From contig OX352761.1 in NCBI GenBank assembly GCA_947095585.1, positions 19,483,277 to 19,547,276 of the forward strand: 64,000 bases of DNA, read 5' to 3'. Positions 1 through 9,189 of the stretch are shown here, piece by piece. Source of the DNA: Nephrocerus scutellatus (taxonomy: Eukaryota; Arthropoda; Insecta; Diptera; Pipunculidae). The notes under the pieces were generated by a model. The model saw nothing but the letters and a program-made list of their open reading frames with translations, was not told the DNA's origin and made no database searches. Both the position numbers and the translations under genes were made by a program. Position 1 is the stretch's first letter, and every line of letters begins with the position of its first letter.

Positions 1-1767
1 TTTGTGTTTTTTTTTTAAATTGTTAAAACAAATTTATAGATATATTTCATATTTACAGACAAACACACAATAAATAATTGCACAAATATTAATTATAAAA
101 GTAATAATAATAACATAAGTCATAGTTATAATAATAATCATTTATAATTAATAATAATAGACGCATGAAAATTATTTAAGTAGGATGCGAATATTCCCGA
201 AGTTACTATATTTTTTATATCATACTTAAAATTTTACATAAAACTAATAACAAAAAAAAAATAGTTCTGGCTTTCGGAAATACTATTTTCTTCTTCAACA
301 ATAAAATATAATTACATATTTAAGTTAAAAGCGCTGAACTTTTAACAATAAATAATATTAACAAATTTTACATTAAAAAAAAAGACTTTGTTTTCTTAAT
401 TCTTATAGTATTTAAGAAAAAGTACTATATGCTTTACATGCATTAGTAGGATAACCCCCAATTTTTTCGTGTTTATTTTATAAATAACAAAAAATATTGT
501 TTGTACATTATTTATTTTATATTCCCTAAAAAAATAATCTTTAATTTTTCATAATTTACACCATCTTTAATTTTATTTTTAACAAAATTTCATAAGCAAG
601 AAAAAATTAAATTGAGGTACATTAATTGTTATATTTAGTAGTAAATTAAATTTAACGCAAAATCTTGTCTGTCATCTTGTCTTGAACAAAATTGATGGAC
701 ATATCTCTTTTCTGTCATCACTAGAACAAAATTGATTGACAGTAATATCTGTTTTCTATTTACATAAATAGTTTTTGATTAATTTAGTTCGTGACGATGA
801 GTGACATTTTGTTCGAAGCTCGAGCATTCAGTTGCATCAAAACTAAAGAACAGTTGCAAAAAGACAATTGGACGCTCCGTTGTTCTTACATTGCTTGTGC
901 TCTCTTTTGTCGTCCATGTTGTTTCTAATTTCTGACTACCGAAAAACCTAATATTATCCTTTAACCCAAACAACAAATATTATAAATATATTAATGGGGC
1001 CTTCCATTAGCACTTTGGAGTAAAGATTTCTCTCTCTCTTTTGGTTTTCCGTTTTGTGTTCCATTTGCAAACGTTAACTAAGGTTTGGAGTAAATTTGTA
1101 TTCCATCCGAATACTCTGATAACCAAAATCATAATTGATCGACGGATATGGTATTCGCTACTACTCTGTCACTTTGACACTAAGTTCAGAGTATGGAAGC
1201 AAGCAAATGAAAAGCCCCATAAGATTTCCATTTTAAAAATGTAAATAATCAAAATTTAAAAAAAAAAACAAAAATTTCTATGTTTATTCAAGTTCTTATT
1301 TTTAAATTGCTCTTTTTAAAAACTTTCCTGATTCATGAGTAAAGATTTGACAAAGTATTCGAAATTTAAAATTATCAGCGATTAATCTGTCAAAAATTTA
1401 TCTATTTCTAATATTTAAAGGTAGAGCGCGCGCAAATCAGCAAATTATTAGTTTTACTAAAACTCTCATCAGTGTGCATCCCTCTATTATGTAAAATTAT
1501 CCTATTAGTAATGTCAGTAAGAGGAGTTCCTTGCCAAGCTATTAATTTTTTAGTAAACCATTTTCATTTATCACAAAAAAATTTAAATTAAAAAAAAACC
1601 GATAAAAAAATGTCATTAAGATTTGACACATTGTGTAAAACGTTACCGTGAATTTCCCATGCGTTTGCTATCTTTTGAAAATACGAAATTTTAACTGTCA
1701 AACAGTTGTGATTTGGTAAATAAAATTTAGCGCCAGTGATGTATGGTATTCATTTTTTATCTTAAGG
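1..1767. other. AT-rich non-coding flank
   Basis: Very AT-rich sequence downstream of the zinc-finger gene with many homopolymer A/T runs and stops in every frame. Two short open frames (779-976 minus and 1041-1244 plus) have no recognisable domain and look like chance. I see no gene, RNA or complete mobile element here. Confidence 0.6.
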
Positions 1768-1966
1768 TGTCTTACACTATCCGTTTTGTTATCCGTTCAG
1801 TTTCCGTTTAAGTTTTTGTATCAGTTTATTGTATGTTTTAAAACGCTTAACTGATATGAAAACTGAGCCGAGACGTATAACTGACAAGATGGAATAGACC
1901 TATTTAAATCATATAAGTTTTTTAAGAGAAACTGAATGGAAATTTAACGGATCGTGTAAAATTAGC
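1768..1966. mobile_element. MITE-like inverted-repeat element, about 200 bp
   Basis: The left end near 1771 (CTTACACTATCCGTT) and the reverse complement of the right end near 1949-1966 (TTTACACGATCCGTT) match. Both continue to a shared TTCAGTTTC block, giving imperfect terminal inverted repeats of about 35 bp around a short non-coding core. This is typical of a non-autonomous DNA transposon. The superfamily is unknown because I could not define a target-site duplication. Confidence 0.5.
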
Positions 1967-2239
1967 TTCAAGGGTTTGTGTGGTTTTTATGTCTGATCCA
2001 TTTATCAGATGACATTTAGAATTAAACCCCATCAAAAATTGTTTAACCAATGATTTTGAAAATAAATGGTCAAAAAATCATTTACTTTTCCGTTAATTTG
2101 TAGTTAGAATTAAAAAAAAGTTATTAAAATAATAGCTGGAATCTCAAATAGAAACTTAATTGCAAAAAGTACAGTCGTAGATAAAAGTTTTAAAGCGAAA
2201 ACACAAAAATTGATTAGAAATAATTATTTGCATTTGCTC

Positions 2240-2445
2240 CAAAATATCACTCTCAACGTTTTGACAAGGTGGGAAAATTGATTACTTCGTTGTTAGCTCT
2301 CTTTATAACATTTTTATATTTTTAAATTTTTAATAACGGTAACTAATTTTGACTAACATTTCACATTTTAACATTTTAATTAACATTTTTACAAATTTGG
2401 AATTTGCCACAGACCTATTGTGAATATTTGCAAATCAGACATTGA
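2240..2445. repeat. Direct repeat copy 1
   Basis: The order of motifs here (ATCACTCTCAACG..TTGACA, GCTCTCTTTATAAC, then CAGACCTATTGTGAATA) recurs at 2607-2755 with point changes and a deletion. The two copies are divergent and flank the hairpin element at 2452-2595, so a local duplication or an older dispersed repeat is likely. Confidence 0.45.
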
Positions 2446-2451
2446 ACTTAC

Positions 2452-2595
2452 CGTGCTCTCACAATGGGAAAACTTAAAACTTAAGACAAGGATTTTAGTT
2501 TTGACAAAAAAAAAAGTTTTTTTTTCGTTATGTTGGAAATCAATACAATCTTGTAAGTCTTAAGTTTTTTTTAAGCTTTTCCAATGCGAGAGCAC
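2452..2595. mobile_element. Hairpin MITE with GTGCTCTC termini
   Basis: It begins GTGCTCTCACAATGGGAAAA and ends with the inverse, TTTTCCAATGCGAGAGCAC. The two arms (about 50 bp each, including CTTAAGAC blocks) nearly cover the 144-bp element, so a transcript would fold into a long hairpin. Related termini occur at 13806 and 15562. There is no coding capacity. It is a non-autonomous DNA transposon of uncertain superfamily. Confidence 0.65.
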
Positions 2596-2606
2596 CATTA
2601 ATAAAT

Positions 2607-2755
2607 AAAAATGTCACTTTCAACGGTTTGATAGGGTGAGAAATTCATTATGCTCTCTTTTTTTAACTAGTTACGAAAACTTTTAGTACCTATCTATTTG
2701 TAATATTTGTAAACATTTAAAATTTGACTCAAATCTATTGTGAATAACGTCAAAC
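2607..2755. repeat. Direct repeat copy 2
   Basis: Divergent second copy of the block at 2240-2445 (GTCACTTTCAACGGTTTGA, GCTCTCTTTTTTTAAC, AAATCTATTGTGAATA), with an internal deletion relative to copy 1. Confidence 0.45.
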
Positions 2756-3126
2756 GATCACCTACATCCCTTTGACAACATATATATGAATTGACAGCGA
2801 CAAACTTCATGTGTGTATAAAACATCAACCTGGGTGTCAAATGTATGATTGATACACTTTTTCATTAAAATTTATAAGTAAAATTTATATGTAAATGACA
2901 TTTTCTTGGTGATCCATTTTATGTTGTCAAAGCTACAACATCGGTTGTATCACCCGAATCCTAATAAAACTGACATTACTATATCTAAAGCTTTCTCCCC
3001 ACTACTTTTCCATTTTCTAATATTTTTTTAAAACCACTTACATAACTAAGAGACCAAAAGCAACCAACAACAACGAATAACAATGTTATGTGTATAATTG
3101 CCAAATTCGGTGTGAATATTCACAAT

Positions 3127-3132
3127 TTTATT
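3127..3132 (-). terminator. Candidate polyadenylation signal for the zinc-finger gene
   Basis: AATAAA on the minus strand, about 305 nt downstream of the zinc-finger stop codon. It would give a 3'UTR of roughly 320-340 nt. Other AATAAA-like hexamers lie further downstream in this AT-rich DNA, so the actual site is uncertain. Confidence 0.3.
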
Positions 3133-3436
3133 GTCAATATGTCAATTTACTCACTGGCCAACAAACACACAAAAATATAACGCCACACGCTGCATTCACT
3201 TTAGAAGCAAATGGTGTGAACGGTAACATTCTCAATTTGTTTTTGGGCCGGCTCTCTTGTGAATAACTTGTACACCACACACACACATAAATTTGTTGCA
3301 ATTATACACATTGAAAAGCAAAAGAAAGTGTTGATGATCGATTAAAATCATCATTAACATCATGGACGAATGATGGTAGTCGTTTCTTTTGGCTTTTCAT
3401 ATGTAACGCATCTAAACGGCGGCTAACTTCATCGTG

Positions 3437-5140
3437 TCAATCACGCCCAATTCTCTTATGTATCTGTTGATGTTTGAGCAAGTGGGCTTTTTGTCGAAAC
3501 GCCTTGGCGCAGACGTCACAACGGAAAGGCTTCTCACCGGTATGCGTTCGTAAGTGCACTTTAATGTTGCTCTTATTTAGAAAACCTCGATTGCATATAC
3601 TACACCGATGGACGGGCTTCTCTTTGCCGAGCAGTCCTGACAGATCGTTCGAATTAAAATTTACAGAAGATGGCGATAATGAGCTCATTTGAGATTGCGG
3701 GCTGGACTGTTGATGCTGGTGCTGCTGTTGTTGTTGATGTTGGTGCGTCTGCGACTGATGATGCGATTGAGGTTGTTGCTGTTGAACGGTACTGTTGTTA
3801 TTTGTCGCTGATTTCTTTTGTGTTCGCGATCGTTTCGCTTTCGGTGTTGTCGGTGTCGTCACTGTTGTGGTATGTGGATAATTGCCGAGAAGGTCAGGAC
3901 TGCAAATGCCATCAGATTTTATCGATGACATGGAAATTTGGTACTGCTGCGGGTTTCCCCCTAGATACCGTGTGCTGATCATGATGTTGTCTGTTGTCGA
4001 TACCACAGATCCGGGCGGACTCGATGTCGACGATGACAATTCATTGCAATATGAGGTAGAACTTGGTGCCTCACCTTTCATTGATGAGGGAGGGCCATTT
4101 TGCAAACGGTTGTGTAACAATGGCATATAACCATGTGTGAGGAGGCTCTGTAACGTTGAACTACCGTTATGCACCGGTGAATTCGGCAAGATGAAATCGC
4201 TCAGTGAGTCCTGCTGTGAGACAATAAGCTTTCCATCCTGTTGTATGCAATTGCCATCAATCCACGCATCGAGATCCATCCATGAGTCGCGGGTGTCATT
4301 TCCATCGTCGTGGTCCAATTGATTTGGCACCGTTGTGTCAGCTATCGCTGAGCCAATTATGGCAGCAATATCATCGATCGAATTCATGTCGACGTACTCC
4401 GTCAGATCCTTGACCTCGGTGAATGTTCGTACACCGGAATGCACGGAGTCTGGGCCTTGATCGGCAGTGGTCATAACACAGCTATCGGCTACTGAATAAA
4501 GCTTACTATCTAATTGACTATCAGCGAACAGTTTGACATCGCCAAGGCAGGCATCTGATGGTCCGCTGTCCGAACCGCTGAGCACACTTTCCGGCAGGCA
4601 GGTGGATGACGATACAATATTGTGATCCGCAGACGATGATGATCGCCCACCACTGTGGCTATTATTGTTACCATTGCCATTTGATGATGATGATAATGAG
4701 GATGGCGTTCCGCCACCAGACGATGGTGAGTGATGGTGATGGGTTGTTGTGCTTGCTGTAATTGTTGTTTGGTATGCACTCTGTGCATAATTATTATTAT
4801 TACTTTCGTCGGGTAGCCTCTGTGCAATAGCATGATAATGATGTCCTGAAATGCCATTAATTGATAGATGTCCTGTGTAACCGGTGAATGGTGGCAGCGG
4901 TTTCAAATCTGACAGGGCACTCAGTGATGTTGAAGTCAATAGCAGATTGTCGAGTGCGTCTAAGGTACTCTTTTGCTCTGAATCACTGGGTAATGAGTCC
5001 AGATCGTGCTCCAACAGTAATTTATGCCCATCAAGTAGGTACTGATCTTGGCTGCCATTTTGTGTCTGACCCCAGCATGGACTCATAAGTAAGCTTTCAA
5101 CTTCAGATTCACTTGGTCCATTCATTCTGCAAAACTTCAT
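3437..5140 (-). CDS. Two-finger C2H2 zinc-finger transcription factor (567 aa)
   Basis: Predicted nuclear DNA-binding protein; I do not recognise the ortholog with enough certainty to name it. Two canonical C2H2 fingers occupy the extreme C-terminus (about residues 513-533 and 541-561; both CX2C-X12-HX3H) joined by a TGEKPF linker, and the protein ends six residues later (KRIGRD). A basic patch KAKRSRTQKK near 434-443 is a likely nuclear localisation signal. A Gln/His-rich tract follows at about 453-478, and His, Ser, Gly and Asn runs lie near 130-170. The N-terminal 500 residues have no known fold; an acidic, Trp-containing stretch (DSWMDLDAWIDG) could be an activation or cofactor motif. The start is well supported: TAA-AAA precedes the ATG in frame, so nothing upstream can extend it. 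A pyrimidine-rich tract and AG lie just upstream, implying a spliced 5'UTR exon. No frameshift or internal stop is seen. With only two fingers it may bind DNA with a partner. Confidence 0.95.
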   Translation of the reverse strand: MKFCRMNGPSESEVESLLMSPCWGQTQNGSQDQYLLDGHKLLLEHDLDSLPSDSEQKSTLDALDNLLLTSTSLSALSDLKPLPPFTGYTGHLSINGISGHHYHAIAQRLPDESNNNNYAQSAYQTTITASTTTHHHHSPSSGGGTPSSLSSSSNGNGNNNSHSGGRSSSSADHNIVSSSTCLPESVLSGSDSGPSDACLGDVKLFADSQLDSKLYSVADSCVMTTADQGPDSVHSGVRTFTEVKDLTEYVDMNSIDDIAAIIGSAIADTTVPNQLDHDDGNDTRDSWMDLDAWIDGNCIQQDGKLIVSQQDSLSDFILPNSPVHNGSSTLQSLLTHGYMPLLHNRLQNGPPSSMKGEAPSSTSYCNELSSSTSSPPGSVVSTTDNIMISTRYLGGNPQQYQISMSSIKSDGICSPDLLGNYPHTTTVTTPTTPKAKRSRTQKKSATNNNSTVQQQQPQSHHQSQTHQHQQQQQHQHQQSSPQSQMSSLSPSSVNFNSNDLSGLLGKEKPVHRCSICNRGFLNKSNIKVHLRTHTGEKPFRCDVCAKAFRQKAHLLKHQQIHKRIGRD

Positions 5141-5145
5141 TTTTT

Positions 5146-5185
5146 ACTGTTCTCTGTGTAGTATACGGGGGAAGGGGGAAGACGG
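5146..5185 (-). promoter_or_regulatory. 3' splice acceptor in the 5'UTR of the zinc-finger gene
   Basis: Read on the minus strand, a C/T-rich tract (plus 5167-5182) is followed by TACACAG and then AGAACAG, 13 and 6 nt before the in-frame TAA that precedes the ATG. This fits a strong acceptor whose exon starts at 5153 (or 5146). The transcript therefore probably has an upstream non-coding exon. I could not identify the matching donor or promoter. Confidence 0.6.
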
Positions 5186-5619
5186 TTCGAACCCGTACGT
5201 TGTATGATACTGTGATGATTTTACTTATTAGCTGATTTGCTCGAGAAACAATGCTTGTAACACTTCGCGTGCAGCGTGATGAATGATACGGTTCTGATAC
5301 TTTTGCAGCCTAGTAAATGGAAATCTACGATGCCCCTAGATTGGTTCTATTCAGTTTTAGATAAATGTTTCTTCTATGTTCTAGGAATGGCATATTTTCA
5401 TCTGAAATTGCACAGACGGACAATAAATTATATTAGTATTATTATTTAAAATAATTCATATAAATAAATATATATATATATATATTAAACATAAACAACA
5501 TAAGATAATATTCGTATTGTGTGGTTAATCAAAGAACAACAAATCTACACTACTTCAGGTGAATATTTTATTTAAACAAAAAAGGTATATATCTTACAGA
5601 TTTACTATTGCAAATGTTA
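5186..5619. other. Likely 5'UTR intron or upstream flank
   Basis: No gene seen. The stretch holds an AT dinucleotide run at about 5465-5487 and otherwise unstructured AT-rich DNA, consistent with intron sequence upstream of the zinc-finger coding exon. Confidence 0.4.
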
Positions 5620-6745
5620 ATGCTCAACTATAATGGAGTTGAGTGGGATTCACTTAGCTGATGTGAACGACTCAGGTTTTCACAACTCCAAAGAAGGAAT
5701 TCGACAGTGCAATTGTTGTTGTTCCTCGGCAAATAAAATACGGCTTTTGTCGGTTTCGTCAAGTGTTCGTTAACTTACGTAAGAGTAAAGGGTCGATTAT
5801 AATAGTGTCCAATTTCAACGAAATGCTTGCACATGTTTGCCAAATTACAACAAATGGTTATAATGAAATTTTACCTAAATTAGCATTGTCTCTCTTTTTC
5901 GTATCCAAAAGACAAATGTCAAATTTACACATGTAAAGAGCGAACTGAATCACTCGCGCCTATGCGCGCGAAAGTGAACGAAAACTTAACGAATTATACC
6001 TTAGTTCTATTTTATAACCACACTACCTGTGTATTCGCATATTCGTCTATGCGTGCTCATGATGGCAAATGTCCATTATAATGCATGCTTAAGCAAGGTG
6101 TCACTAAAGTGAGACATTCAGAGAGAAATTGTTTGTGTGAAATTTGAATTTGAATAAATCGGTTAGTTTAGTTGTTGCATTTAAGAATTAAAATTTATTT
6201 AAGTAATTTTATGCATTATTAAGGATACAAAAAAATGTGTGGCTTGTTGAATTTTTATGAGTAGAAAAGCGGTTGCTAAAGTACATTATGACTAACTTAA
6301 AGGATGAGAGAAATAGCTAAGCTTTTCGTTCGGTTTTGACATAAGAATAAGTCCACTGCTGCTGATAATAGTTGAAACTTTAAACTTATTAAAGTAAGAA
6401 ATTATACCAAAAAAAACCCGAAAAATCATCGATTTTTCTACCTGTCGACGATCAAAGGGTACGGTTTTTGCTTTTAGCACGACGGCGATTAAAGAAACAA
6501 AACAGATTTAGCATTAAGACTTTCGCGTGCACGGACTAGTGTCAAATGTCAACGAAATGCTTGCTTATGTGGTTATAATAAAATTTTGCCTGCATTAACA
6601 TTTGTCTCTGTTTTTTGTATTCAAATGACAAATGCCAAATTTACACATGTAAAGAGCGAACTGAATCGCTCGCTTCCATGTGTGCGAAAATTAAGGAACT
6701 TAGCGAATCGGATTATAACCAAACAGTACACTGTGTATGTGTGCT
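5620..6745. repeat. Composite of dispersed repeats related to the TTAA MITE at 13847
   Basis: Several blocks match the element at 13847-14391. CTATAATGGAGTTGAG and TTAGCTGATGTGAAC near 5630-5670 match 13850-13890. GTGTCACTAAAGTGAGACATTC near 6100 matches 13980. A GAGAGAAA(T)TAGCTAAGCTT block near 6305 matches 14080. The block GATTATAATAGTGTCC..AAATGTCAAATTTACACATGTAAAGAGCGAACTGAATC (5797-5957) recurs in direct orientation at 6537-6667. Several insertions or rearranged copies are probably stacked here. There is no coding capacity. Confidence 0.55.
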
Positions 6746-6799
6746 CAATTGAAACAATATAACTGCGATCCCGAAGGGCGAAGCTTTCATTCCGAGGAC

Positions 6800-7665
6800 A
6801 TCAACATTTTTCAGCGAACGTGTGTACATTTGTACGTTTGTTTATCGTGTCGTATATCTCGGCTTTTATTATAGGAAAGCTTTTATTATAGGAAGACCAT
6901 ATCGCTTTCGACCTGGTACAATTGGTCAAATAACTCCATCTAAGCTGTGCTTTGGTGGTAAGGAAGGAAAGAATACGTTCCCTAACGGAGCTCAAAGGAC
7001 AGCAGACTGTCTCACCGCAGTCCGTGTCCAGTGTGACGCCCTTCTTTGCCAGTACGTCTGCTTTGCTTTTTCATTGCCGTCAATGTCGCTGTGCACCGGC
7101 ACCCAAACTAGGGTTAAGTCTTTGCATTGGCTTCTAGAAGCCAGTTCGGCCAGACACTGCCTGACGAGTTTAGAATTGTTGCTTGTCGCAATAATGGCTT
7201 TAATAGCAGATTGGTTGTCTGCACATATGCTGACCATGCCCGATATTGCGGCATTCCTCTCTTATCGCTAAGATCTCAGGTAGCTTATATTTATGACCTT
7301 GAAAGGTTAAGGTTTTCAGAGTAAACTCCAGAACTGAGTCCATTCCTCATCTTGGATCCATCGGTGAATATGGTTACATCAAACAGCTCCCCAGATCTTC
7401 AATCCTTCCACCTTTCTCGAGTTTAAAACTCTACGGCAAAGCTAGGATTGAAATTAAGTTTAGGAGTGCAGTAGTCGGTTGAAGATGGTATCATCTCCTT
7501 TGGCAACACCTGCAATATATTGCAGTGGCCGTACGGTTTGTTAGCAAACCACCGGAGCCGGACCGCGTATTAAATAAATAGGTCAGGACGTAGTAAGTGT
7601 AGGGTTGTGTTAAGGGCATCGGTGGGGCACGACCGAACTGCTACAGTTATGTTAACAGCTGCTGA
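6800..7665 (-). mobile_element. I/jockey-type LINE fragment: end of RT plus RNase H, degraded
   Basis: Minus-strand frames, broken by stops and frameshifts, read in order as a non-LTR retrotransposon 3' region: a post-RT segment (TDALNTTLHLLRPDL), an RNase H start FTDGSKMRNG (plus about 7340-7370), an acidic turn CADNQSAIKA, and WVPVHSDIDGNEKA, a decayed form of the usual WVPGHxGIxGNExAD. The tail KAQLRWSYLTNCTRSKAIW follows. The same architecture recurs at 28440-29945. It is 5'-truncated and non-functional. Confidence 0.75.
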
Positions 7666-7734
7666 TCTCTATAATCTACCTAGTTTGCTGGCATTCCTTC
7701 CCTAATGAATTTCTAAACTCTAAACTCTCAATCC

Positions 7735-8178
7735 TATGGTAACTGACGAACGACGAATGAAGGTACGCCAGGTTGCTTAGATGGTGGTTGTTTCACATGA
7801 ACGAGTGAAGAATATATTGCATGAATATTTGGGGCTGAGGAAGCTCGCTGCCAGATGGGTGACGCGTTTGCTCTATATTGATAACAAGCACGGTCGTGTG
7901 ACAACTTCAAATAAGTGATGATCGATGTTCTACCGCGACAAGTTTTTGCGCCTTTCGTAACCGTGGACGAAGCATATATCCAATCCAACATCCCGCGACA
8001 AATGAACAGTCGAAACAGTGGATTGCTCCTGGCGAATCGAAGACAAAAAAGGCCAAGGTTTTCATTTACATAGATTATCTTGGTTATCACCGGTGTATGA
8101 TATGTTGTTGGGTCAATTCGACGCCGATTTAAAGCTAAAGCGGCCGCATATGGCGAAGAAAAAAAGTGCTTTTCCTCC
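7735..8178 (+). mobile_element. mariner transposase remnant, N-terminal and central part
   Basis: Plus-strand frames with shifts read as mariner transposase in the right order: VTDERRMKVRQVA, SHERVKNILHEYLGLRKLAARWV, TRLLYIDNKHGRVTTS, a core segment SKQWIAPGES, then QFDADLKLKRPHMAKKKVLF. Several stops and frameshifts show it is dead. It stops abruptly at about 8178, next to the head of the CTGG/minisatellite element. The C-terminal part of the same protein reappears at about 9036, so a later insertion split it. Confidence 0.8.
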
Positions 8179-8597
8179 GACTATTATCTATTTTTAAATT
8201 CTCTATATTAACTTCACTTGCCCGTGGCTGGCTGGCTGGCTGGCCAAATCTTGTGATCAATTTTTAACCCACTTCCTACAGCCCGATTTTATTGAAATTT
8301 TGCACACATGTATATCTCCCAAGACAACACTTTCTATTAATTTGAGGCCCCTCGGGCCGCGGGGGGCTCTCATACAAATATTTTACAAAATTTACCCGAT
8401 TTTCTTTAAATGTTGTACACATGTGTGTCTTCGATGGAAAACACTTTTTGTAAAAATTTGGAGCGATCGGCCCCTTGGGGACCCCAATATACAATTTTTA
8501 AATATCGCTATATCGCATCAGATCACGGCAAAGTCTGAGCTCTGTGCTTTGTGAGCAGCGCTGTTCGCTGCCGCTGCGTCATTTGTGAATGATTTTG

Positions 8598-8882
8598 CCA
8601 AAACCTTCTCTATAGAAAGCCCAACTCTACGCATAACTCTACGCATACTAATGCTGTAAACCAAGACCAAACGCATGTGTGTTTGTGGGATGTGAATACA
8701 GTGTACAAAAAATAAGTAGTCGCAAAGAGCGAGAAACGTAAGATGTGGTAGTAGGAAACAGAAATATTTTATATGGATTTTGCTCTTTAGTTGATTACTA
8801 AATACAAATACGTTTGGTCTCAATCTAAGCATGTATCTGTGTACGATCGGAACAGTTGGGCTTTCTATAGAGAAGGTTTTGG
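8598..8882. mobile_element. Foldback/MITE with 29-bp perfect inverted repeats
   Basis: The left arm 8598-8626 and right arm 8854-8882 are exact reverse complements (core CTTTCTATAGAGAAGG). The similarity extends weakly outward through GATTTTGCC and TGCGT blocks, giving arms of perhaps 50 bp. The core is about 230 bp and non-coding. It appears inserted in, or acquired by, the surrounding minisatellite element. Confidence 0.7.
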
Positions 8883-8908
8883 ATTTTGCCACAAAACGAG
8901 CACGCAGT

Positions 8909-8927
8909 GTGTGTGTGTGTGTGTATC
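8909..8927. repeat. GT microsatellite
   Basis: Uninterrupted (GT)n run directly right of the foldback element. Confidence 0.9.
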
Positions 8928-9035
8928 CCCGATTAGAGAATTTACAAGAAAAATTTTAATTTTTATGGGTTGTTTTTTTAAACCTGAAGAAATGACTGGC
9001 TGGAGAGAGATTTGGGTCGAACGAGAACGTCATCG

Positions 9036-9186
9036 GTTAAACAGAGGCCTATTTTGAAATCTTTCAGAAATCGAATTATTAGGGGGTATCGAAAAATTAT
9101 TGGAATATCGTTGGACGAAGTGTATTAATCCAAAAGGAGACTTTGTTGAGAAATATATTAAATTTTGCCGAAAAAAGTTGTGTTTT
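9036..9186 (+). mobile_element. mariner transposase remnant, C-terminal part
   Basis: Plus strand: EAYFEIFQKSNY, then after a frameshift GGIEKLLEYRWTKCI and NPKGDFVEKY. This is the standard mariner C-terminal pattern (AYF..l..s.y..GI..L..RW.KCI...GdYvEK). It continues the protein interrupted at 8178. Together with 7735-8178 it accounts for much of one element. The terminal inverted repeats were not identified. Confidence 0.7.
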
Positions 9187-9189
9187 CTT

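Larger units (their letters stand above)
8188..8980 (+). mobile_element. Minisatellite-bearing insertion with CTGG-repeat head (copy 1)
   Basis: Head: TTTTTAAATTCTCTATATTA..CTTCAC, then a (CTGG)n run near 8225-8243. It is followed by two units, about 113 bp apart, beginning CCCGATTTT and carrying ACACATGTxTxTCTxCxATGG, ACAACACTTT and a GC-rich GGCCCCT core. A right end like AATTTTTATGGGTTGTTTTTTT (about 8958-8980) recurs at about 62208-62230. The same head and units occur at 19552 and 61551. An inverted-repeat element (8598-8882) sits inside. It is non-coding and of unknown class. Confidence 0.6.

Noticed and set aside
3474..5088. Several plus-strand open frames of 60-115 codons across the zinc-finger gene, and a minus-strand frame at 4510-4857
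   Set aside because: They are translations of the real coding sequence in wrong frames (His, Gln, Met or Val runs from the repeat codons) and have no features of their own.
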